From: Agarophyton chilense | Taxonomy: Eukaryota; Rhodophyta; Florideophyceae; Gracilariales; Gracilariaceae | Length of the DNA: 64,000 bases | NCBI GenBank assembly: GCA_030374765.1 | Contig: JARGXX010000075.1 | Coordinates: 1,488,001-1,552,000, forward strand | Direction: 5' to 3' | Shown: positions 43,193 to 52,000 of the stretch, piece by piece | Position numbering within the stretch: position 1 is the first letter of the stretch | Layout: each line of letters starts with the position of its first letter | Position numbers and translations under genes: made by a program | Notes under the pieces: model-generated | Seen by the model: the letters and a program-made list of their open reading frames with translations, nothing else | Database searches by the model: none | What the model was told of the DNA's origin: nothing

Positions 43193-44137
43193 ATGAAGTT
43201 CTCTATTACATTTCGTATCTTCTTATTGACCATTCTGACGCTCGTATGCGCTGCCACTGGCTACACGGTCACCGCCACAGGAAGAATTCTATGCCATGGA
43301 CAACCTTTAAAGCATTCAAAGATCTCGCTTATGGATGAGGATTTGGTCTTCGATGATTTTATGGGAACAACCACCACTGATGCTCAAGGATACTTTTCAG
43401 TTAGAGGCTCAGCAAATGACGTTGCCATCAGAAAGAAGAAACGTCGCCCAGACGTTTACATTCGCCTCGACTATATTCACAGTTCGGCAAAAGCCAGGTT
43501 CGAAGTAGATCGAGCCGCCATACGTGGAGGGAAAGAAGAGTCCGGTACAAAAAAGAATAGACGTGGAAACGTGGACTTTGGAACGCTCTATTTCAATACT
43601 GAAATGTGTCGTTTATATCAACGCTTCTACGACGCCACACATGATTTCTACAACAGAGTAGGATATCGGGTTCCCTTTAAAGTGAAGATTGTTGCGCAGG
43701 CAATCTTTCACGGTGGCTCTCCTTATGCTCTTTATGACACTATTCGCATTCCAAAAGGAGATGTTGTTTCCGCTACAACCGCAAAGCATGAATTGGCTCA
43801 CGCTGTTCGTCATAGGTACGATGGAACACTTGCACATTTCCTGAAAGATGTGGCCAAATACGGCTACACTAGAAACCACCATTGTAAAAAGAAGACCAAT
43901 CTTGGGTTTGCCTTTAATGAAGGATGGGCCGAGTTCTGGGCTGGAGATACTTCGTGCGGTGATGCAAATGGATCGAAGAAGGTGGAAGGAAATGTCGCTT
44001 CAGCATTGAAGAGGCTACAAGACACCTGTGGCGTGAGGGACCACGACATGTGGGAGGTTCTTCGCCGCAATAAGAAGAAGATTCATACGTACTATGAGTT
44101 TGAGGCGAAGCATGGTAGTCTCTTTGGATGTACTTGA
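43193..44137 (+). CDS. Secreted transthyretin-like domain fused to an HExxH metallopeptidase
   Basis: 314 residues, single exon. The ATG at 43193 is chosen because it opens a clear signal peptide (1-23: MKFSITFRIFLLTILTLVCA). Residues 24-110 match the transthyretin-like pattern best known from nematode secreted proteins: YTVTATGRILCHGQPLKHSK, DEDLVFDDFMG, TDAQGYFSVRGSA and PDVYIRLDY. After a basic linker (KKNRRG) comes a zincin-like domain: TAKHELAHAVRHRYDG with HELAH at 199-203, and downstream NEGWAEFWAG with Glu243/Glu247 as third-ligand candidates, a gluzincin-style layout. Cys pairs fit an extracellular protein. The substrate is unknown. The fusion is unusual; the peptidase could be inactive, but HExxH is intact. 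Confidence 0.65.
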   Translation: MKFSITFRIFLLTILTLVCAATGYTVTATGRILCHGQPLKHSKISLMDEDLVFDDFMGTTTTDAQGYFSVRGSANDVAIRKKKRRPDVYIRLDYIHSSAKARFEVDRAAIRGGKEESGTKKNRRGNVDFGTLYFNTEMCRLYQRFYDATHDFYNRVGYRVPFKVKIVAQAIFHGGSPYALYDTIRIPKGDVVSATTAKHELAHAVRHRYDGTLAHFLKDVAKYGYTRNHHCKKKTNLGFAFNEGWAEFWAGDTSCGDANGSKKVEGNVASALKRLQDTCGVRDHDMWEVLRRNKKKIHTYYEFEAKHGSLFGCT

Positions 44138-44735
44138 TTCCTGGGTAGTGTGAAGCAACAGAAAATGTTATTCTGACCTCTATGAAATGTTCATAAATTT
44201 AATTGTGAAGATAGATATGTCTTTCGATTTGGGTACAGTTCGTCAGTAAGTATAGAAAATACATAGATGTAACCATATTCATCTCAGGTTTGCTTCATTC
44301 TTGAAGTTTCTCAGAATAGGGGTTTCATGCACAAAAGCAGCCTCTGCCCGAATATTCAGATTAGGCCTAGAACGATGACTTCCTCTTGCACAGCAATGTA
44401 TGTCCAAAGGGTATATACTTCGTACAAAGACTAGCTAACCTATGCAACTTATCAACGGCAGTAGCCATCTGAAACTGTCTCGCTAGCGTGGTTTGCGCCG
44501 CATGAAAAAGTTCGTGTCTGCAAGCAAAGCAAATGTACTCAAATGAATTCCAAGGGAATAGCGGGAAATTCGTCATTTTTTTGTGCTAGAGGGCATATCC
44601 GGCGTGTTTAAAATCAAAATTGCTTGAAATAAATGAGTTCTTGTCACACAAGAGTTTTTAAAGTTTTTGAGATTTGTAACACTTACCCTTTTCTTTCGTA
44701 CAGTTCGCGAAATTTAACGCATGTACTCGTATGAG
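44138..44735. other. Intergenic stretch, nothing recognised
   Basis: 3' region of the peptidase gene and flank of the second Tc1 element. Only short frames are present, without motifs. Confidence 0.5.
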
Positions 44736-44737
44736 TA

Positions 44738-45928
44738 CAGTGCGTTTCAAAAACATATCCCTTTACAAAAACTGCGCCAAAAAGGCATTTCCCGTACTGT
44801 AGAGCACATTTCACAACAAAAAAAAACCACTAAGTCAATAACACTGTTTCAAAAGTATATCCTTTATACAATCATTAGCTCAATTATGGCTCGTGGCGCA
44901 CCTCTGACACGCTCTGAACAGCTGGAAATCATAGAATTAGTAGGTCAGGGTATGATTTCAGCAGATATAGCCCGAAAACTCAAGCGCAGCCCAAAAACAA
45001 TCAGCAACTTCATCAAAAACCCCGCTATATACGGAAAAAAACGTTCCACCGGCCGTCCTACGTCACTATCTTTGGCAGATAAGCGTGGAATTAAGCGTGA
45101 ACTATCCCGTAACACTTCATCTTGCAGAAAATTTGTCAAAAATCTAAATTTGCCTCTATCGAGATCTACAATATAGTTTCAAGTCAACCGTTAACATTTG
45201 TTCAAGTACAAAAAAAAGATTTTTTTTAAAAGATAATCACAAGAAAAAAAGAGTTTAATGATGTGCTAAAAAGACTTTTTGGAAAACGGAATGGAAAAAG
45301 GTTATCTTTTCCGATTAAAAAAAGTTTAACCTTGATGGTCCAGATTGCTATAAATTTTATTGGCATGATCTACGAAAAGAAAAGAAAGAATTTGTGACCA
45401 GGCATTTAGGAGGCGCATTAGTAATGGTTTGGGCTGGAATCTCTACGAAAGGAGCCACTGATATGGCATTTGTTGAAACTACAATGAACTCTGAGAAGTA
45501 TGCTGAGGTTCTAGAAAAATATCTTTTACCATTTGCATACTGTATGCACGGAGAAGAATTCATTTTTCAGCAAGATAATGCACCTGTACATAAGTCCAAT
45601 TCAATGAAACAGTGGTTCAATAGTCTAAATATGTCGGTTATGGAATGGCCTGCGCGCTCTCCAGACTTCAACCCTATCGAAAACGTTTGGGGAATGTTGG
45701 CTAGATTGTTATATGAGCAAGGAAGGCAATTTGATACAGTTTTTGATCTAAAAAATGTATCAAAGATTGCTGGGAAAAGATTGACTCTGATTCTATCAAT
45801 CCTTTTATAGAATCAATGCCAAAGCGTTGTATAAGTGTTATACAGGCTAAAGGAGCAAAACTAAACTACTGAACTCGTGTTAGAATAAAAAGGATGCAAT
45901 AAAAGTTATGCTTTTGAAATAGTTTTTT
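44738..45928 (+). mobile_element. Second Tc1/mariner relic
   Basis: The left end begins CAGTGCGTTTCAAAAACATA, preceded by TA (44736-44737). A related block (CACTGTTTCAAAAGTATATCC) repeats inside at 44842-44862. The right end (about 45905-45928) carries the inverse of the TTTCAAAAGCATAAC core, but its outermost bases no longer match, so the end is approximate. It differs from the element at 6529-8090 in TIR sequence and protein, so it is another Tc1 lineage. Element B1 inserted 12-17 bp beyond it. Confidence 0.65.
44886..45872 (+). pseudogene. Tc1-type DD34E transposase relic
   Basis: The ATG at 44886 (MARGAPLTRSEQLEIIELVG) starts a helix-turn-helix domain with ISADIARKLKRSPKTISNFI and the GRPTSLS linker, which stops at 45175. 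After a damaged stretch the DDE domain is readable. In VIFSD*KKFNLDGPD the catalytic Asp is kept, but the following Glu codon is a TAA (about 45316-45318). FQQDNAPVH and SPDFNPIENVW give DD34E spacing. A one-base shift near 45760 moves the C-terminus (WEKIDSDSINPFIESMPKRC) into another frame, ending at the TGA at 45870. It is dead several times over and older than the first Tc1 copy. Confidence 0.88.
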
Positions 45929-45939
45929 TACTTAAAATT

Positions 45940-45944
45940 TTTTT
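45940..45944 (+). repeat. Left target-site duplication of B1 (TTTTT)
   Basis: Five Ts before the left LTR match five Ts after the right LTR (57705-57709). The homopolymer makes this weaker evidence than usual, but the positions are exact. Confidence 0.7.
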
Positions 45945-46738
45945 TGAAGTGCAACCCTCGTGATGGCCGTTTTCCAGGACTTGGTTGTTTTTCCGCCTCG
46001 GGCGATACTTGTGAGATCTATGAGTAATACCGCTACTAGCGGGCTGGCGTAGCCAGGTGTATACGCGTTGTACGCGAAGTGCACCGGCGGCCGTGCGCCG
46101 TGGCCCCGATTCGGGTGTGACTTACCCACGTGTACCACGGGTGGCCCAGGACAGGTTGGCACAGCATAGCTGGATATTTCTCTATTTATTTAGTTTTATT
46201 ACACTAGGTTAGGGAGCTCTCTACAGTAGTCTAAACTATATAGTGCCAGGGCGATCTGGCCCTGACACTCAGTAAACCTCTCCAACCAGGGTTCTTGGCT
46301 CTAAGTCTTTTTCCGCTTTCGCGAGTCTTCCACACTCTACGGAGGTGAAGCCGCGTTACTAACGGTAGACTTATCCACCCTGCGTCAACAGGAGACTCAC
46401 CGCTGTTAGCGTGTATATCTTTCATACCACTGCCGTGTTCTCGCCCCAGTATTGGGTTTGCTACATATTTCTTTTGGCTCTCGTGGCCCATGCCCCCGAT
46501 CGCCTACACTGGGTGGTCCCTCCTTTATCACTTGCCCACTCCCGTGGAATACAGCTCATACCTGGTCTGCTCCCTTCTAGCATCCCGCACTCTCCCCGCT
46601 TGGCGTGCCGGTGAACCTCGGCCTTACACCCCGACTTAGTCGTGTTCACTCCGGAGAGGCTCCGTCGCCGTGCTACACTCCTTGGAGGAAGACTCGGACA
46701 TCTTCGTGTGTTTCCGCCGCCCCTGGCGTTGCACTACA
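45945..46738 (+). repeat. 5' LTR of B1
   Basis: 794 bp, TG...CA ends forming an imperfect inverted repeat. A TATA-like CTATATAG lies near 46236. The following sequence, TGGTCTCCCGACTTAG from 46742, is the likely primer binding site; I cannot assign the tRNA. Confidence 0.93.
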
Positions 46739-46898
46739 AACTGGTCTCCCGACTTAGAAGGCTAAGCGGACCTGGTTTGGTTGTTTTTCACATTGCTGTG
46801 CTGTCTTCTCTCGTCGAGATCTGCTTTCCAATTTCTTGGTGTGGACCCGCTTGGTGGACGCTTTTGTTGTCCTATTCTTAGTGGTCAACGCTACAACC

Positions 46899-49028
46899 AT
46901 GTCACGACTACCGACGGAAGCGGAACCCGCGATCACGCGGAGCCGTTCCGTCAATGACGTGGCGCCTGCGGACCCTGGAGGGGTTCCTCCGCCGTTACCT
47001 CAAGCCGCTCCGAAAGGCAAGAGTAAGGGGTCGAACTCCTCCAAGAACAACAAGCTACCGCCTAAGGCGTCGAAAAATGGACCCAATTCTGGTGCTGGAC
47101 CGGCCCCTGCCGTGGATGACCCGGCTCCTGCCGACGAAAAGGCCCAGAAAAACGAGTTCCACATCGACATAAGCTCAAGTGTGAGGCAGAAGATCCGCGT
47201 AATGCGGGAAGTGCACAATGCCTTCGTGGAAGAGTTCGAAGCCCTGCGTTCCAAGTGTGATGGCTCTTCTATGAAAGAAGTGGTTGAGGACCTCCGCGTG
47301 TTGCGGGCGGACGTCAACACCCTGTTGGAATGTTTTGGTGGTCCCGCCGCTTACGTGGAAGGTGTCGAGACCCGATTCAATCGTGTTAGCGCCCGTCTCC
47401 AGACGTTAGAGCAAACCATCTTGATGGAAGACGTCCCGGAGAAGCCGGTTGCTGTGTCGCACCAAGCGAAACACGAGAGGAAAAGGGACGATACCCGCCG
47501 TCGGCGTGGAAAGCGTGACAGCGATGACTCGGACTCGTCGAACTCCTCACGGTCGTCGCGTGGCTCTCACCATTCAAATGGGTCGGACTCGTCAGATTCG
47601 TCTTCTGACAATGGCCATCGCAGGCGTTCATCCCGTTCTAAACGGTCGTCTGCCACCCAAGGTGTGATCCGCGCCCGCGAGAAGGGAAGGAAACACTCCG
47701 GGTTGAAGAAGCTGAAATGCACCAACCCCCTGTACAAGAAGTTGGTTTCTTACCGATACTATCGGCTAGAGAACTTCTCTTTGGATCGCACGCCCCGTGG
47801 CACGGGTAGAGTGAAGGATTGCATAAATCGTATGCAACTGTCCCTCAGGAACCAGAACTTTTCTGGAGAAGACCCCATTTTGGTGTTGGATTTCCTTGCG
47901 AGGTTCGTCGCCGAAGCGGATATTCTCGGTATGACCGAAGGACAGGCGTTTATTGCACTCCCGTACTTTGTGAAAGGCCTCGCCGAGGATCAATACAACT
48001 CTGTAAGAGGTTCGTCTAGAGCCTCCGAAGGAGGGGTAACCTGCTGGCCAGAAGCAGTACAATACCTCTTGAGGTCCTACGCCACTAATCACGCGATTCA
48101 GTCGGCCATTCTCGCTCTTCGCGATACGCGCCAGAAGTCTGGAGAAACGGAAACCGAATTCTCGGTGCGCCTGAACAAGGCTTTCCACCGTAGTGGGAAC
48201 GTACACTCCGCCGGAGAGCGCTGCACCATGTTCATCGATGGACTGGACCCCGCTTTCCGAACACTCGTGGCCCGTTACCGTGAAGACCGAAGGAAGACCA
48301 CGTATCTGGAGTTGGTCCAACACGCGCAAGCGGAAGGTGACGCTTTAAGAGCTCGTGCCCCCGGACACAGGTCGCGAACCGCCAAGGCGTTGGTGATGGA
48401 AACGAAGTCGCCATCCCTATCGCTGGTTGCGATTGAGCGCCCCCAACAGGAGTACGACAACGTACACTTCTCCCGAAGCGATATCCATTCGGTCGCGACA
48501 ACCGAACTACCGTCTACGACGGACGACTCATATGACACGGCCCAGGATGGACCCCTGCTGTACGCAGACTGTCCCCGTGTTCATGGACCTCGCATCCCGT
48601 ATTCAAACGGTGCGCTCCGACAGAGTCGCCCTGGATGGAAGGATACCCGCCAAGCGGTGAAGTTCACGGATGCTCGCTCCAGTTTGCAGCCCTCACGCCC
48701 GGGACTCATATGCCACATATGTTACGAACACGGTCACATTTCACCGGACTGTATCCTCACCATGAGGGAAGTAGCCCGAGTAATCGGTAATTATGAGGCG
48801 TTGACCCCAGTGGAAAAGCGGATTGTTCCGATGACGTCGTATCTTCGAGCGAAGATCGATTTTCCACGGAGTATTCCGGAGGCGAAACCGCGCAATGCGT
48901 TGCTTTACCCTGCCGAGCAGGCTTCCCACCACCGCTCCGTTCCTTCAAACCCCGCCGCTGGCGCCCCATTGCTAGTGGTTCAGGATTCTGAGGCCCCGCC
49001 CCAGGCGGATGGGACTCAGGAAAACTGA
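46899..49028 (+). CDS. gag: Gag protein of B1
   Basis: 709 residues; the ATG at 46899 is the first in the frame (MSRLPTEAEPAITRSRSVND). The N-terminal third is Pro/Ala/Lys-rich, then comes a helical segment (SSSVRQKIRVMREVHNAFVE), then a long Ser/Arg/Asp-rich stretch (about 195-265) likely to bind RNA. The capsid follows (VKDCINRMQLSLRNQNFSGE, LDFLARFVAEADIL, FIDGLDPAFRTLVARY). Near residue 606 is one perfect CX2CX4HX4C zinc knuckle (CHICYEHGHISPDC). Gag packages the element RNA in particles. The frame is intact and ends in TGA. It overlaps the pol frame, which is offset by -1, from 48992. Confidence 0.9.
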   Translation: MSRLPTEAEPAITRSRSVNDVAPADPGGVPPPLPQAAPKGKSKGSNSSKNNKLPPKASKNGPNSGAGPAPAVDDPAPADEKAQKNEFHIDISSSVRQKIRVMREVHNAFVEEFEALRSKCDGSSMKEVVEDLRVLRADVNTLLECFGGPAAYVEGVETRFNRVSARLQTLEQTILMEDVPEKPVAVSHQAKHERKRDDTRRRRGKRDSDDSDSSNSSRSSRGSHHSNGSDSSDSSSDNGHRRRSSRSKRSSATQGVIRAREKGRKHSGLKKLKCTNPLYKKLVSYRYYRLENFSLDRTPRGTGRVKDCINRMQLSLRNQNFSGEDPILVLDFLARFVAEADILGMTEGQAFIALPYFVKGLAEDQYNSVRGSSRASEGGVTCWPEAVQYLLRSYATNHAIQSAILALRDTRQKSGETETEFSVRLNKAFHRSGNVHSAGERCTMFIDGLDPAFRTLVARYREDRRKTTYLELVQHAQAEGDALRARAPGHRSRTAKALVMETKSPSLSLVAIERPQQEYDNVHFSRSDIHSVATTELPSTTDDSYDTAQDGPLLYADCPRVHGPRIPYSNGALRQSRPGWKDTRQAVKFTDARSSLQPSRPGLICHICYEHGHISPDCILTMREVARVIGNYEALTPVEKRIVPMTSYLRAKIDFPRSIPEAKPRNALLYPAEQASHHRSVPSNPAAGAPLLVVQDSEAPPQADGTQEN

Positions 49029-52000
49029 TTTCGGGAGTCTCCCCTTCGGGAGAGGCGTCCCCAACAGTGAGGTTGACGACGCCCGAGGCGTCTCCGCCTC
49101 GCTCCCCGGTCACAATCCTCACGAGGAAACAGGCCGTCTCAGACGTGGACTCTGAACACTTTGGTGTTCTACGTCGACCGTGGAAACGTGTTCTTAACCG
49201 CCGGTTCCCGGATAGAGTCTTAGTAATGGCCAAGCGCAATTACAAGGTGTATGCCGACCTTGGCCTTTCTACTCAGTTTATGGTTCGAGTCCTTACTGTT
49301 TTGGACACAGGTGCTGGTCCGAATTTCATCGTGGAGTCGCTGCTGCGCCCGCCCTTGCGGTCTCAGATCCGCCTTGGCGTGGCGCCCGACGTCGCGGACG
49401 CGAATAACAACCCGTTGTCAACGGTTGTAACCGTCGCTCTCGTCGTTCGCTTGGGCTCCTTCGTGGTGAAACTCGACTTTATTGTATGCCGGAAATTGGC
49501 TGCCCCCATCATCTTGGGATGTGACTTCTGTGAAAGATTCATTGACGCCATAAGGCCCCGCTTAAAGCGTGTTGAGATGGAAGACGGCTCGTCGGTCCCG
49601 ATTGTCCGTCGTCCACTGCGGCGTGCCTCCAAGAAGCACGTACCGCTCCCTGCCGCGCAGGAACCTCCACCCGCTTCTCGGGAGTCTACCAAGCTCCGCG
49701 TGGCTGCGTCTGTCCGAATCCCTCCAGAGTCCCAAGTATGGGTGCGTGTCACTTCCCGTCAACACGGTTTACGAGTCATTCAGCCTCTCTCATCTCTGTA
49801 CGATGGATATCAACTCGCCGTGGCGAATAGAGTCGCGCAGATTGTCCCAGACAAGCCGTTCACCGTGCTCGTTGCCAATCTGGGCTCAACCCCCCAGTCA
49901 CTGGTGAAAAACCAAGTTATTGGATCGGTAATGCCTCACCCCACCGCGATGGTCCCCACTAGGCTGACCGCTGCCGAAGTCCTCGGTCTCGTCCACTCTA
50001 AGGAGGGGGAGGAAGCTGCCGTCCAATCACCGAATGATTCGGAATCGTAACCTGCCGAAACAGAAAAGAAGCCCGTTCCGACGAGTTACGACCGGGTAGA
50101 CCCCGTGAAAGAACTCGAGGAACTCGACCTCGGTCATGTACCGGAGTCACACCGTGAAACTCTGCGTGAGATGTTACGGGAGTTTACTACAATGTGGAAT
50201 GGCTCTCTTGGTGAGATAAATACAACGGAAAACCGGATAGATTTATTGCCGAACACCCGACCGGTGGCTCAGGGCAGGCCCCAAGGCTCGAGAAGAGGAA
50301 CAGTTCCAAGTGGACAAAAGCTCCGAGCTGGAGTGATCGAACCGGCTCAGTCGCCGTGGGCATCCTTAGTGGTACTGGCTCCGAAACCCGATGGGTCCTG
50401 GCGCTTTTGCATGGACTACCGTCGCTTGAATGATGTTACCGTCAAGGACGTGTATCCGATCCCACGAATGGATGAGTACATCGACTCTCTCGGCACTGCT
50501 ACCGTGTTCACGGCTTTGGACGCCAATTGGGGATATTGGCAGGTTCCCGTTAGGGAGGAGGACCAAGATAAGACTGCGTTTGTCTGTCACTCGAGACTCT
50601 ACCGTTTCAAACGGATGCCTTTTGGTCTAACCAATGCTCCCGCTACCTTTCAGCGTGCTATCGACATTTTGTTGGCCCGCTTTAAGTGGCGTACTTGCCT
50701 CGTCTATTTGGACGATATCATTGTATTCTCAGACAATCTGGATGACCATCTCACCCAAGTCAGGGACATAATGACCACGCTACGTGACGCTAGAATAACC
50801 CTCAAACTGAGGAAATGTGAGTTCTTTACCGATACTGTGAAGTATCTCGGGCACATTATCCGTCCTGGACGTGTAATGATCGAGGAAGCTCGAGTGAGGT
50901 CCCTTCGCAAGGCAAAAGAACCCGCTACCCAGACGGAACTGCGCTCCTTTCTAGGATTGGTCAACGTCTACCGACGGTTTATCCCTAACTTCGCTGACAT
51001 CGCGGCCCCCTTGAACGCGCTTCTGCGGAAAGGTCAACCACCTAAACTGGACCCCTTTACGTCCGCCCAGACGGATGCTTGTAACTCCCTTAGGGAGGCT
51101 GTCACATCAGCACCGATTCTATCGCTACCGAAACCCAGACTACCGTTTTCCGTGGACACGGACTCTAGCGACTACCAGGTAGGCTATGCGCTCTTTCAAA
51201 CTACTCCCGAAGGAGAACGCACACCCATTGGGTACTGGTCACGCTCGCTCAATGTCCACGAGCGGAACTACTCCGTGTCGGAGAAGGAGTGCCTCGCAGT
51301 TGTGTGGGCCCTCTCTACACTCCGCCCCTACCTCATGGGTGTGCACTTTACCGTTTACACGGATCACTCGTCCCTACGATGGCTCATGAACATCTCGGAG
51401 CCGTCAGGCCGCTTAATGCGTTGGAGACTCCGCCTCGTGGAATATGACTTTGAAGTGATCTACAAGAAGGGCACTCAGAACGCGCAAGCGGACGCGCTCT
51501 CGCGTTCACCCACGAATGGGGAAGCTCTAGCCGTCGATGACGAGGATATACCTTGCTTCGTTGTAGACGATGGAAAACCGGGAAACCCGGATTGGTTACA
51601 CGATAAATGGAACGAAAGCCCGGAATCGGACGATGATATTGACGCATTGCTCGTCTCGGACGATGCAAAGAAACCCCCGCCGGGTGATTTTGTGCCGATA
51701 CCCCCGGAGGAGATGGTCAGAGAACAGCAGGGTGACCCCTTCTGTACGAAGATTCGCGCCTGGCTTAATGGCGGTGCAAAACTCCCTTTCGAGGTGAACG
51801 ATCTTGGATACCTCGTCAGGACGGTTCAGTCATCACCACAAGTCGTGGTGCCGCATACTCTGTAGTCTAGAGTTTTGCATCTATCGCACTATGCGAAACT
51901 TGGTGGACACGACGGTGGACGGAAACTCTACCTCACTTTGCGAAGGAACTTCTACTGGCCCGCCCTGGCGGTGGATTGCTACGCAACGGTGCGGTTTTGT

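Noticed and set aside
46742-46757. B1 primer site as a half-tRNA-Asp primer
   Set aside because: The first bases resemble the complement of a tRNA-Asp anticodon-stem segment for about nine bases, but then diverge, and 3'-end priming is equally possible. Not enough for a call.
46231-46881. Several 60-86 codon frames inside the B1 LTR, repeated at 57197-57811
   Set aside because: LTR sequence; frames duplicate because the LTRs do, and none has a motif.
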